A stretch of DNA of 64,000 nt from Chelydra serpentina (lineage: Eukaryota > Chordata > Testudines > Chelydridae), in the NCBI GenBank assembly GCA_037349315.1, contig JBAIAC010000003.1, positions 15,066,501 through 15,130,500 on the forward strand, written 5' to 3'. The number at the start of each line of letters is the position of its first letter. The stretch's first letter is position 1. A program made the position numbers and the translations under genes. Below the pieces are notes generated by a model. The model did no database searches. It was not told the origin of the DNA and worked only from the letters and a program-made list of their open reading frames with translations. This document shows positions 46,217 through 58,509 of this stretch, piece by piece.

Positions 46217-47386
46217 CAGGGGTGGCAGGTTTGTAGAAATTTTGGTGGTGCCCAGAACATGCCCCTGCCCAAACTCCGCCCCCCATCTGCCCAAGGCTCT
46301 GGGAGGGAGTTTGGGTGGAGGAGGAGGTCTGGGGTGCAGGCCCTGGGCTGGGGCAGGGGTTTGGGGTGCAGGAGGATTGAAGGATGCAGGCTCTGGGAGG
46401 GAGTTTGGGGATGGGAGGGGCTGCAGGGGTGGGCCTGGTTTGAGGTGGGGCTGGGGATGAGGGGTTTGGGATGTGGGAGGGGCTCAGGGCTATGGCAGAG
46501 GGTTGGGGTGTTGGGTGAGGGCTGTGGGGTGAGGCTGGGGATGAGGGGTTCATGGTGCAGGAGGGGGCTCAGGGTTGGGGCAGAGGGTTGTGGTGTGGGG
46601 GGTGAGGGCTCTGTGTGGGGCTGCGGATGAGGGGATTGAGGTATGGGAGGGGCTCAGGGCTAGGGCAGAGATGTTGGGGGGGGTGAGGGCTCTGGCTGGG
46701 GGTTTGGGGTTCTGGGGTGGGGCAGGGCTGGGGATGAGTTTGGGGTGCAGGCAGGCTGCCCCGGGACTGGGGCCAGAGAGGAGGACTCCCCCCAGCCCTT
46801 TCCTCGCCGGCAACAGCGAGCTCTGGGGGAGGGGCCCCACTCTCCCCTCCCCCCCGGCAGCACACTCACCCCCACCACTGTCACTGCACATGCTCCTAGG
46901 GCCCCTCTCAGGCCCAGAAAGCCCCCCCGCCTCCCCTGTGGTGGGTGCTGGGGGGGGCTTTCATCACACGTGCATCTCCTCCCCTGCTGCTGCCCCTCAC
47001 TGTAGCCTCACTGGGGGTGGGGAATGGGGCTGCCCCTTGCCCAGGGTGGGGCAGGAGCGGTGACTTCGGGCGGGGGGAGCGGCTGTATTGGTGTAGGGTC
47101 CCCGCTGAAAAATGAAAGGGTCTGAGGGGGAAGGGCAGAGGAAGGGCAGCCTGCCCTGCCACTAGTGGATGGGGGCACTAGGACCCTGCGGTGGCAGTTG
47201 ATGCAGGGAGGCAGCATGGAGCTGCAGGGGAGAGACAGGGACGCTCCGGGGCCTGGGGAGGTGCGTGGGGGCAGCAAGTGGGGCCGGGGTGGAGAACTGG
47301 CCCCAAACATTGGTGGAGCCGGGCCCCTGGACCCTGAATATTGCTGGAGCCCGGGCACCACGAGTGTATATAACTCGCCGCCCCTG
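46217..47386. mobile_element. 1.17-kb non-autonomous hAT-like element with perfect 8-bp target duplication
   Basis: Left end CAGGGGTGGCAGGTTTGTAG and right end (complement) CAGGGGCGGCGAGTTATATA share the next landmark GTGGTGCCC. The same 8 bases, GGAAGAAA, flank it at 46209-46216 and 47387-47394. The interior to about 46740 is a G-rich irregular repeat (GGGTTTGGGGTGCAG, CTCAGGGCT), followed by GC-rich sequence. Open frames across it are compositional, and no transposase motif is visible. Confidence 0.85.
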
Positions 47387-47394
47387 GGAAGAAA

Positions 47395-49398
47395 TGTCTA
47401 AGTATCCCCAGGATGGAGCAGAGAACTTACAGGCGCCAATGTTTGTAACGATTTATTCCAGAACGAACCACCCAGTGCGCTCCAGCAGGAGCAGCAGTGG
47501 AAGTAGACAAGGTTTTAACTCCCTTCCGTGAAGTCCTGGCCCCATTGAAGCTGAGGAGAGTTTTGCCATTGACTAGCATTTCACTCGAGGTTTAGTGTCG
47601 GCTGACTCCCCGTCCTGTGATTAATCCACTAGCACCCAGAGCTCCCCAGGCACGTCACCCCGTTTCCCCAGTCGCACAGTTTATAAACTCAGTCTGTAGG
47701 AACCTTCACTACAACATTCTCTATCCCCAAGTGTCAGGAGCGTCTCACTGGGGCGGCAACACAAAGGCCTTCTGCGGGAGCGAGAGGCGGCCTACGCTGA
47801 GCTTCTTATCGCCTCTTCGTGTTTTCTTCCCTCGTCAAGGTGTGGCTCAGTTATTCTGGGTCTCCATGTTGCAGAGCTACACCTTCGGAAGTGGGAGAGC
47901 CCTTCACACTGGAATGTCGAAGGGGAACTTTCCTTTTATGACCAAGAAAAACGCCTTGCAATTGAATGCCAGGTGAGGAGGAGGCAGGGTGCGTTTGCAT
48001 ATGCAGTTGGCAGCTGCCATGGTCATGTTGCTGTGGCAGGCTCGCTGGAGGGGCCCTCATTTCAATGTGGGATTTGCTGTTAATTTCCTCCCATAGCCAT
48101 TTCTGTCAGAGCTGCGTGGGAAGGAGGCACTCGGGTTAATTTGGCCTAACAATGAAAGACGTGCTGATCAGAAAGTATGAACGGGAAGAGGCGAAAAGGG
48201 GCCGTGTTTGTCCACGTTCTTTTTATTAAATTATATTTTTCATTGATGTTAAGACGAGACGGGACCAGCAAGATCATCTAGTCTGACCTCCTGCATGACA
48301 CAGGCCAGAGAACCTCACCCCATGATCTCTGCATAATTTGAATGTGACATAATATTCATGCCCACTGTAAGAATTTCCCAGAATTCGAACCATTCGAAGC
48401 CATGCTCTTACCCCATGCCCCATAAATCACTTGAGATTGCAAAATGCAACAAAATCAAATACAGTAGGGTGTAGCAAATTGCCTTTGGACAGCATGTCAT
48501 GTAGCACTCCGTGTCACACACACAAACGCTGTTAAAAGAACATTATGAAGGTTCTAAAGTCAAGGGTGCAAAGGTTTGGAAATACCAGATTTACAGCTGT
48601 CCACACAACCTTAATTTGGCCCCCTTGTGCAGATACATTATGCAATAGTCTTTAATTACAGGAGCACACACTGATTTTGCCATAGGACCCCATATTCATT
48701 CAATGCCCAGTGTTCTTTTAACATCGTTTCTTGTGCATAATTTCCTGTTTTAAAAATAGCAACTTGAGAAAACAGCATTTCCGTCATGTGGCCTCATATT
48801 GACACCCACATGGGTCTTTGGTAGGGCTGCAACTTTTAGATCCATCACACAGCCCTCTGTCACTTGAGCTAATGGAGGAACTGATAGCAGTAGTAGGTTG
48901 TCATCCTCTCTGTGGATCAGCATTGGTGGCGGGGGTGGGGCACATATTTTGCCAGCGGGTTTCACAGCTATTTGCTGACAGCAGAGGAATGGTGAGACTC
49001 AGGACTCTTGGGTTCCATTCCAGGCTCTGGAGGGCGTGTTCTCCAATGGGCACAGAATCTTCTGCCCATTTCCCACCAGCTTGACCCCTTCTCTCCCAGG
49101 TCAAAGACACCCTGTCTTTGTCCCAGCCCTCCCCTCCCCAGTCCCAGTCTCCACGCCTCAGGCTTGTTATCCTAGGCCCAGTCTTCTTGTTGAGCACGTC
49201 TCACTGTACACGTCCCAATCTCCCCGACTCCCAGGCTCTCCCTCTCCTCACACCCAGTCCCCGGCTCCTGCCCATTCCTCATTCCCAGCGCCTCATCCAA
49301 TCCGTCTCTCCCCTGCACTCCTCCCTGGCTTCTTGTCCCAGTCTGTTTGTCCAGCCAGTCCCAGTTCTCCCACAGCACTCATGCTCTTTGTCAGATCA
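47395..49398. other. No gene seen
   Basis: Only the CR1 tail at 48252 is recognised. Confidence 0.35.
48252..48440 (-). mobile_element. CR1-type 3'-tail fragment
   Basis: Contains GACGGGACCAGCAAGATCAT and CTAGTCTGACCTCCTGCATG, the same tail variant as at 43826. Confidence 0.55.
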
Positions 49399-49583
49399 GG
49401 GGGGAGGGATAGCTCAGTGGTTTGAGCATTGGCCTGCTAAACCCAGGGTTGTGAGTTCAATCCTTGAGGGGGCCATTTGGGGATCTGGGGCAAAAATTGG
49501 GGACTGGTCCTGCTTTGAGCAGGGGGTTGGACTAGATGACCTACTAAGGTCCCTTCCAATCCTGATAGTCTATGATTCTATGA
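49399..49583 (+). mobile_element. tRNA-derived SINE with CR1-like tail
   Basis: Full-length forward copy with intact box A and box B and a tail of TCTATGATTCTATGATC. It is among the least diverged of the six. Confidence 0.87.
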
Positions 49584-49796
49584 TCTGTCCACCCTCTCCC
49601 TCTGCCCCTGTTCCTAGTGCCAGTATCTTTGCCCAGCTAGTCCCACTCTCTCACCCCCGCCCCCAGCTCTCGGCTGATCTCTGTGACCCCTCCAGTCAAT
49701 TGGGGTCCCAGTCGCACTCTCATTTCCCTCACTAGCACCAGTTCCAAGCTCCCCATCCAACTCTCAGGCAGTTTCTCTCCCAACTCCAGTCTCAGG

Positions 49797-50007
49797 CCAT
49801 GTCTCCACTACAGCTTATGTCAGCACAACTCCTCCCCTCCCCCCGAGGGATGTAAGTTACACCGACCGGGTCTGGACAGCGCTATGTCAGCGGGAGCTTC
49901 TCCAACCTGCCGCTCGCAGAGGTGGTTTTATTCTGCTGATGGGAGAGCTCTCTCCCATCAGCATAGAGCATCTTCTCCAGATGTGCTGTATGTGTAGTCA
50001 GGCCCTC
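49797..50007. mobile_element. hAT-like MITE with GGCCATGTCTCCACTA end
   Basis: Left end CAGGCCATGTCTCCACTACA pairs with right end TGTGTAGTCAGGCCCT, and the centre has an inverted GGGAGAGCTCTCTCCCATCA hairpin. Target duplication is unclear. Related in its ends to the element at 15911. Confidence 0.55.
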
Positions 50008-52329
50008 GGTCTTACCGGCCTCCTCTCCCCAAGCCGTTCCGTTCCCTCTCCTAAGTCCAATTTTTGACCCCTCTGCATTCAAACAAGTTTGCTTCCTCCT
50101 GCACACACTGGGCCACTGAGCGCACACGACTGACAAGGCTCCCTGCACTCTATTCCAGTGCCCAGCCCCATCCTGACCCCGAGAAATTGGGAGCAGAAAT
50201 TACAGGGAAATATCCTGTAGCCTCTAGGGTGGTGCATGCTCAGATACACTGTGGGGATGGCACATGCAGAGTCTAGGCAGCACTGGGAGCTGTGAGGGGA
50301 CTGAGCATGCTCAGTGAGGATGGACTCTTTGAAGAGTTTAGCTGCTAAAATCGACGGCTCTGCTGAGCGTATATAAACTGTGATTTTCCAAAGGCTCATA
50401 AATTGGCCAAATTTGCTCTGATTCACACAGGGACAGTTAAAGGCCCACCCCATTCCCAAGGGCTACCCCCTTTTGAATGTCAAACTCCTGCTCCAAAGCA
50501 TGGGGGAGAACTAAGCATCTCAAAACACGCCAGCTGGAGCCGTCTGATCGAGACACAGGAACGGCAGTGCAGGACTGGGTCTGGGAGTGGGAGAACTGCC
50601 TGATTCCACCCCAGGCAAGATGAAGGCAAGAGGCCTGACACCATGGGAGATGGCGCTCAGAGACCAGAGCTCTTTGGGAGTGAAAAAGCTCTTTTAGGCC
50701 ATTTTAGAGGTAAGTCCTTTAACTGCTTTGCTCCCTCTACAGCGGGAGTGTCAGCCAAGCCTCCTGGCTTTCCAGGAGGAAGGAGATCTGAACTAGCAGT
50801 AGTTCATTCTGCAAGCTGTTTGTCTAGAACGTCTGTGGCCCGCCCGCGTAGGGCGCATGCCGGCATGGTGCAGCACGAAGGTGGTAGAATTATTCTTACC
50901 ATTCATGTAAAGCCCCCAGAAGGATGCGAGACACTTAATAAAAAACACTGACAGGCACAGTCCCTGCCCTGAAGCTCTTACAGTCTAAACTGTGGGCGGG
51001 ACAAAGCAAGCAAGTGTTACAGACAGCAGGAACAGCTGACGGTCACATAGTCACTCTCTTTCGACATGTGACCCTCTGCCTGGTTCTGCTAAGGTCACAC
51101 CCAGCAAGGACGCGAGATACGTGATAGTGAACAGTCTTGGTTGCAGAGGAAGTGAGTGTTGGGGAGGGATTTAAATGAGGGCCAAGTGGTGGCTTGGGGG
51201 ACAGGTGTGGGGAGGGCACTCCAGGGAACAGGACAGCAGGAACCAAGGTGCAGAGACCCTTGCAGGAGAAACAGCCCAGCCATGGGTCAGGCTGGCTATC
51301 TGGGAGAGCAGAGGGTGAGCTGGGATACAAAGCAGTGGAGTCCAGGGATAGGGCACTGGACTGGGAGGATGCAGGACCCCTGAGTTCTCTTCCTGGGGCA
51401 AGTCTCCTCACTCTCTAGCCTTTTGTCTCCCCTCCTGCCATTTGTCAGACTTGTCCGTGTAGCCGGTCAGTCCTATGGGGCAGGGGTGGACTCTACTTAC
51501 CTAGCACAATGGGGTCCTGTCTCACCGGGGGCCTCCAGATGCTACTGTCAAACACACAGTAGTGCCAGCTAACTAGGGCAGGGTGGAGTTACGCAGCATG
51601 TTGAAGGCAAGGACAGGAGCAGGGAACCAGTGGCTCGTGGCTCGGCTGCTCAGGAGTAATGGAGCCATCCTGAAGGAGTGCTGATAAAACTCTTCTATGA
51701 CACCACGCTGTCGTGCAGCCCACATCTAGCGCACGTGGACACACTTTGCTCACACACGTGGTTCATAGCGTACCAGTCACTACAGGGGCTCTCACAGTTG
51801 ACTGTGCTGGGCTTGAGGGCTGGAAGCAGCAGTGTCAGGCACCAGAGGTGTTGACTCCAAATGAATTGCTGTAAGTACAAGCTTAGGCAGTCTATCCTGC
51901 GTTGTCGGAGAATCTACGTCAGTTTCAAGCATCCCAGAATAGCTGTAGGGAGATGCATGATCTCATTTGCAAGGGTAGCTTGTCAAAGGCAGCAGACGTG
52001 TTGCAATTCCCATGCCTGTCACAATAATGCTATAGTTACAATAAACAAAGCCAGGTGAACAAATTACAACATTTTTAAAGTACATCTTGTTCCCATTTCC
52101 TTACAGCTATTATTGGTTCCAGTGGCATTCCTGCAAGATCGGACCTTTAGCCATGAAGAAGTTAAATGCCATCTGTCTTTTACACACGGAGAGACTGAAG
52201 CTCTGAGGTTAAATGACTTGCCCAAGGTTACACAGCAAATTGGTGTCAGAGAGAAGATAGGAAGACATGCCTCTAGCCTCTCCAACCAATAGCTATCTTC
52301 CTAGACCACACTTCCTCTCAGGCAGCCTG
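50008..52329. other. No gene seen
   Basis: Single-copy-looking sequence. Nothing recognised. Confidence 0.35.
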
Positions 52330-53480
52330 ACTTCTGTTGCAGATTACCTGTCCTCTGCTACCTACCCTGGCTTCCCACAGAATATCAAAGCAAGATCAAC
52401 ATCTTTGGGCTTGTCTTTAACGCGCTCCATGGCCTGGGCCCAAGGGATCTAAAAGAGCCGAAAGCTCTGAGATGAAAATCGTGGTGGACAACAACGCGGC
52501 TCCAGTAGCATAGCCAGGAGGGGAGCAGGGGGAGCGGCGCTAAGGCACCGCCCGAGCCCCGCTGCAGGAGCCGGGCTCGGGGGTGCTTTAAAAGGCTCGC
52601 GGCTCCTGCCGCTGAGGGGAGCCACGGGCCCTTTAAAGTGCCCTCCCCCCCAGCCCCGCTGCCGGAGCCGGGCTCTGGCGGGGATTTAAAAGGCCAGGGG
52701 GCTCCGCAGCGGCTGGACCCCTGAGCCCTTTAAAGCACCGCCGGGTGAGTACAGGGGGAGGGGGAGGCGCCTTTTTCTAGCGCCGCTCCCCCTGTGCTCT
52801 AAACCTGGCTACGCCATTGCGCTGCTCTGGCCCAATGTCAGTCTCTACAATAGTGGTAATGCTCGTCTGTGCAGGAGACCGCTTTCTCAGAGGCCGGCCG
52901 AGACTATGGAATGAACTCCCCCAGGAACTAAGAGCCATCACAAACCTCCCCGTCGCTCGCTCCCGGTGCCAGGCGCGCTGTGCCAACCTGCCTGCTCTAA
53001 TATAAACATATAGCAACATATGAATCTAATCTAATCTAGCTATCTACCTCTGTCTATATAGATACATATGAAAAAATATTCCAAAGAAAACATTTCACTG
53101 CACACCTTTCGCCCCCTGGGGAGAGGAAGAGAGAACAAACAAGGCATGACAGCGGTTAGGCGTGTTGCTTCGAGACTATGGTGCTGAGTGCGGTATAAGA
53201 ACCTGTATACACTAGACTAAAAGTGGCTCTTAGAAACTCCTCAGCCAACTTCCCAGTTGGACACAGGGGAAGGAGGCTTAGTGGCAGAGTGCCGGAGAGG
53301 CAGCCATTGTCAAATACAATATTTGTGGCTCTGCAACTCAACATGGAGATCATAGCTATGTACACGGTATACACCAGACTGACTGGATGGATCTTTCCTC
53401 TGTAAAGCATTTTGAGCAGTATCTAATCACCCTAGCCCCAGGCAGACTAGGAAGGGGTATATAAATATATATATAACTAG
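52330..53480 (+). mobile_element. L2-like LINE fragment, split by a GC-rich element
   Basis: Before the interruption, 52408-52452 reads GLVFNALHGLGPRDL. After it, 52870-53005 reads FLRGRPRLWNELPQELRAIT. Both are C-terminal reverse transcriptase signatures of L2/Rex-type LINEs. The end, CTGTAAAGCATTTTGAGCAG followed by GGGGTATATAAATATA, resembles an L2 3' tail. Assignment rests on motif memory. Confidence 0.6.
52505..52817. mobile_element. GC-rich foldback MITE
   Basis: The ends are inverted: TAGCATAGCCAGGAGGGG with GCAGGGGGAGCGGCGCTA at the left, and the complement of ATGGCGTAGCCAGG with CAGGGGGAGCGGCGCTAG at the right. About 313 bp, rich in CpG, with two internal GCCGGGCTC...TTTAAA blocks. 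I could not find a clear target duplication. Its CpG content mimics a small CpG island. Confidence 0.6.
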
Positions 53481-55150
53481 ACAGACGAGTGTTTTACAGT
53501 TGAGCCGGTGAACATAGTTTGTTACCAGATTGTTTACTGAGCCCATGTGGGCAGTGGCCTCCCCAGGAATTGAAATGGGGGGGGGGAGTTTGAATTTACT
53601 GGGGGGGTGTCACTAAATTGGCATGTAACTAGTTCACAAAACTGGGGGTGTGTTGGGGAAATTCAGGGAGGGTGTAGGGAAATCACTGCATATGGGGCTA
53701 GGTCCTATGGCCTTTGCTCATACAAGCAGTTCCACTGAAGACAACAGGAATAATCCCCAGCGTAAGGGCTGCAGACTCTGGCCCTAAGTGCCTCTGGTTA
53801 AGAGAACTGGCTTGAGAGCTGCCGCTGAAACATTCAGCCTGATTCCTTCCATCCTGCCTTTGCTGGCAGCTCCCTCAGCCTGCAGGAAATGTTCCCGGTG
53901 CCTGAGTGCCCCCGTGTGCCTGTGGGGAGAACTTGGGGGCAGCTGACATTGGCCGGCCTGCATGCAGCGCACGAGGGCTTTGTCTGCTCTGCAGGCCATG
54001 GTCCAGGGGTCTGCCTTTGCACAGGTTTTCAGTAACCTTTTAAAGACACAGGCAGGTTGTTACGCGTTGCAGCACAGACCCGGTTACCCATCTTATGGCT
54101 GTTTAGGATTGCTTCTCAGTGACAATAGCTGCCTCGAAGATCAAACAGGGTGCAGGGCCAGGGCCACTGCTCCAACAATTAAGAGGCACTGGGGAAAACC
54201 CATGGGGAAGTTGACCACCGCAGCAGCCAGTAAGCGGGGGCTCTTGCTTCCAGGACTCCCTGTCTGCTGGGCTGATCCCCACGTGAGAGCGGCTCCTTAG
54301 AAATGCCCAACGCTGGGTGTTCGTATCCTTCGCTTGCAGAAGTGGAAATGAAGACCCGGAGCAGTGAAGTGATGTGTCCACGTTCACAGTGAGTCGGGGC
54401 AGTGTTGGCAAAAGAACCCTGGTCTCCTGGCACTTAGTTTCCTGCTTCTAGCCCTTGCATATGGTCCCTCCCGGTTCCACGTTAAAGATTTCAGGGTTTG
54501 AAAACCCCACTTGCCCAGGGGTGTAGGCTCTGTCCTGGGTGCATGCCATCTACCTCTGCAGAATCGCCACCTCATTTAAAAAGGGGACGGGGAGGCGGGG
54601 GTGGAAAGGGTTCCTAGTTCCTATGGTTGCAAAGGATCCTTTCCCAGTGATGTCTGGGATGGCTCCAGCACCCTCCCGCACTCTTAGGGGAGAGGCTGCT
54701 GCTGCTGTCGCTGGCTGAAGTAGGGTGTCCTGGGGGGACCCAGCCACACCACCTGAGGTCTGGGGGGCGGGAGCCCCATCTGCTGTCACTCCAGCAGAGT
54801 GCCTTGCTATAGAGTCCACTTCCGGGGTGGGAGGAGGGTCCCCAGGCCCATAACTCTGTGCTCGGGGGGTTGTGTCTGGGGACAGACCCCCATACAAGAC
54901 ACCTTGGTGAGGGTGGCAGGAAAGGGGCTTCCCAGCAGTGGCCCCAGACTGGATGGGACCTTCCTCTGCCTCAGCCCAGTGATCTTGGGCTGGGCTCCAG
55001 ACCAGGCGGAAGGAAACCCAGCCCTGTGCCCTGGCCCTGCCATGTCCAGTGAGGGCTCTGATTTGGTATGTAGGGCCAGAGTAAACTGAGCAGAAGGGCC
55101 CTGTGGGGTCACCTGGCTGTGAGGCACCTGCCCTGGCCCAGTCTGGGCCT
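53481..55150. other. No gene supported; holds most of a 329-codon open frame
   Basis: A minus-strand open frame from 55539 to 54550 is the longest in the window. Its first 130 codons or so lie inside the hAT-like element at 55159, and the rest is proline-, alanine- and glycine-rich with no domain I know. It is more likely a product of GC-rich composition than a gene. Confidence 0.4.
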
Positions 55151-55158
55151 GCTGTTGA

Positions 55159-55967
55159 CAGGGTTGCCAGGTGTCTGGTTTTCGACACTGGCGGCTCCTG
55201 GGTCAGCGTGGCTCCAGGGAAGTGGTCGGCATGTCCCTCCGGCTCCCAGGCATAAGCCGGCTCCTCAGCTCCCATTGGCTGGGAACCAGGGCCAATGGGA
55301 GCTGCGGGGGCAGTGCCAGCAGACGCGGGCAGCGCACAGAGCCCCCCGGCCACGCCTCTGCCTAGGAGCTGAAGGGACATGCCGGCTGCTTCCCGGGAGC
55401 TGCCAGAGGTCAGTGCCGCCCGGAACCCACACTCTGAACCCCCTCCTGCACCCCAGCCCCCTGCCCAAGCCATGAGCCCCCTGCCCCAGCCATGAGCCCC
55501 CTCCTGCACCCTAATTCCCTCCTGGATCCCGCACCCCACACCCCGTACTGTGCCTCAACCCCCTGCCCCAGCCATGAGCCCCCTCCCACACCCTAACTCC
55601 CTCCCAGAGCCTGCACCCCCAGTCCAGAGCCTGTGTCCCCTCCTATTCTCCAATCCCCTGCCTCAGCCTGGCATCCCCTCCCACACCCAAACCCCTCGGC
55701 CCCAGCACGGCAGTACCCTCCTGCACCCCACCCCCTCATCCACATGCCCAGCTGGATCCCTCACCCCCTCCTGCACCCCAAACGCCTGCCCCAGCCCCTT
55801 GAAAATGAGCGAGCAAGTCAGGGTTGGGAAGAGCGGGAGGGGGGATGGAATGAGCGTGGGCGTGACCACAGAGACGAGGCAGCGCAGGGGCGGGGGACAA
55901 GAAGGGGCAGGACAGGGGGCAGGACAAGGGTGTTCGGTTTCCTGCGATTAGAAAGTTGGCAACCCGG
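55159..55967. mobile_element. 0.81-kb hAT-like element with C-rich internal repeats
   Basis: Ends CAGGGTTGCCAGGTGTCTGG and TTGGCAACCCGG are inverted. Flanks GCTGTTGA (55151-55158) and GCTGTTGG (55968-55975) match at 7 of 8. From about 55430 to 55800 it has repeated CCCCTGCCCCAGCCATGAG and CCCCTCCTGCACCC words. No transposase visible. Confidence 0.8.
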
Positions 55968-56176
55968 GCTGTTGGTCAGTTCTCCAAAGGCAGCGAACGC
56001 GCTGCCTTCCAGGATGCCACAGGCTCCGTCGATACGCTGCTGGTTAGCGCCAGGCACCCCCCACTCTTGAGGCCTCTGAGCATCACCCTGGAGTGCCCAG
56101 CCCCTGGGCCACTGGAAATCCACAGATCTGCTGCTTCCAAAGAAATGGGAAAGCCCAGCTTCCCCTGTTCCACCCC

Positions 56177-57031
56177 TGTCATAAATATAAAGGGAAGGGG
56201 TTAAGAAGCTCTGATACACTACTATAAAATTCTCTTACCTGCAAAGGGTTAAGACTCAGGTAACATGGCTGGTATCTGACCAATAAGGGGACAAGATACT
56301 TTCAAATCTTGGGAGGGGGGAAGGTTTTGTGTGTGGCTCTTTGTCTGAGTCAGAGTGATCTATAGGAACTAAAAGGACCGGGCAGAAAAATCAGTCTTCT
56401 CCAAACCAGCCTCACTGTTCTAAAGTAAGTTAGTCAGCATTGCGAATAGGTTTTGTTTGTTTTGCTTGGGAAGCTTTCCCTGTGCTAAAAGGGAGGTTTA
56501 TTCCTGTTTTCTGTAGCTTGAACTTTCCCTGTGTTAGAGGGAGGGGTTATTCCTCTTTTTCTGTAACTTTAAGGTTTTGTCCAGAGGGGGAATCCCTCTG
56601 AGTTTGGAAATTGAGTACCCTGTAAAATAGTTACCATCCTGATTTTACAGAGATGATTTTTACCTTCTTTGTTTTAATAGAATTCTTCTGTTAAGAAGCT
56701 GACTGGTTTCTATGGTTCTAAGACCCCGGGGGTGGGTTTTTAGATCACTGTGTAACCAACTGGTTAGGAGATTATTCTCAAGCTCCCCAGGAAAGAGGGT
56801 GTACGGGCTTGAGAGGGTATTTTGGGGGGAAGGGGAACTTCAAGTGGTTCCTTTCCTGGGTTCCTGTTTAAATCACTTGATGGTGGCAGCGAGAGAAGCG
56901 TTTCTCAGGGTGGAGGGAATTTTGTACCTTGGGGGTTTTAACCTAAGCTGGTAGAAATAAGCTTAGGGGGTCTTTCATGCGGGTCCCCATGTCTGTACCC
57001 TAGAGTTCAGAGTGGGGAGGGAACCCTGACA
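56177..57031 (+). mobile_element. Solo LTR with 5-bp target duplication
   Basis: 855 bp starting TGTCATAAATATAAAGGG and ending GGGAACCCTGACA, with the 5-bp duplication ACCCC at 56172-56176 and 57032-57036. TG...CA ends with a short duplication define an LTR left after recombination of a retrotransposon. No internal gag or pol sequence remains. A 5-bp duplication fits Gypsy or ERVL-like elements; I cannot decide between them. Confidence 0.85.
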
Positions 57032-57036
57032 ACCCC

Positions 57037-57924
57037 ACTCCCCGCGCTGCTGAATACACAGCACGCCGACCTGTGTAGAGAGGAATCGAGCACACGTTTA
57101 CCTCACAAAGCACAGGGATCCAGATGTTGGAAACAAGGATGACATCGCAAAGAAAACCATAACAGGCAGTCTAGGGCCTAGACTTATTAGCAAGTTACAC
57201 GATGGCTAATACAGTACTGCTCATCCATTGTCCGGGCCGCGCCTGGTGCCCAGGCTGACAGGACTCTCCTTTCATGAGACATACATGCTGTCCGTTTGCC
57301 TCCCAGGTGACGGATTCAGCATGTCCCTTTGCATGCCAAGATATACGAAGCCTTTGTCTTTATGCCTGGGCAGGACACCCCCTGCTCTTTGCTTCTGCCT
57401 GTAGATTTCCTCATCGCAATTTGCATCTGGCTCTGTATGCACATAGGTGTACCGTGTGAAGCCTGCAATCCACCTATGGCCAGCCAGGGAGACAGGTGTT
57501 GGTTACCTCTGTATAAATGGAACAGTGCCAGTGTATGCCACCGCCTGGTGACCTGCCTGAACGCCCAGGCCTTACAAGTATAATTTTCAGCATAGCCACA
57601 TAACTCCTTAAGTATTAGCTGTACAGCCGTTTTGCAGTGATCATGGTGCCCAGCCGGCTACTGGCTCTCAGTAGAGACCTCACATGCCATTCTTTGGTGA
57701 GCTATTATGCAGCTGTCTGACCCAGGGGGTTCCTGAAGTAACCCATGAACCCTCCCTGCCCTCTGCCCGTTGGCATCAAGGAGTGCCTGGGTCCCAGCCT
57801 CTCCCCATAATTGTTTTATTTAGGGGCAGGAAGTAGCCTTGCATTAATTAGTGGCTCAGAGTGCAGTCAGTGAGAGGCTATTTTTAGCATGATCACACAT
57901 GATTAGCAAGAATATATAGCAAGG
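57037..57924. other. No gene seen
   Basis: Single-copy-looking sequence between a solo LTR and the long CR1. Nothing recognised. Confidence 0.35.
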
Positions 57925-58509
57925 ACAGACAGGTCATGCTGCGGGAGTGGCATTATATGTGAAAGAAAGCGTAGAATCAAATGAAGTAAACATCTTAAAT
58001 GAACCAAACTGTACCATAGAATCTCTAGGCTAATAATTCCATGCTCTAATGATAAGAATATAGCGGTAGGGATATACTGCCGACCACCTGACCAGGATGG
58101 TGATAGTGACTGCGAAATCTCAGGGAGATTAGAGAGCCTATTACAATAAAACTCAATAATAACGGGGGATTTTAACTATCCCCATATTGGCTGGGTACAT
58201 GTCCCCTCAGGACGGGATGCAGAGATAAAGTTTCTTGACGCTTTAAATGACTGCTTCTTGGAGCAGCTAGTCCTGGAACCCACTAGAGGAGAGGCAATCT
58301 TGATTTAGTCCTAACTGGAGCACAGGATCTGGTCCAAGAGGTGAATATAGCTGGACCACTTGGTAATAGTGACCATAATATAATGAAATTTAACATCCCT
58401 GTGGCAGGGAAAACACCACAGCGGCCCAACACTGCAGCATTTAATTTCAGAAAGGGGGACAACACAAAAGTGAGGAAGTTAGTGAAACAGAATTAAAAGG
58501 TCCAATGCC

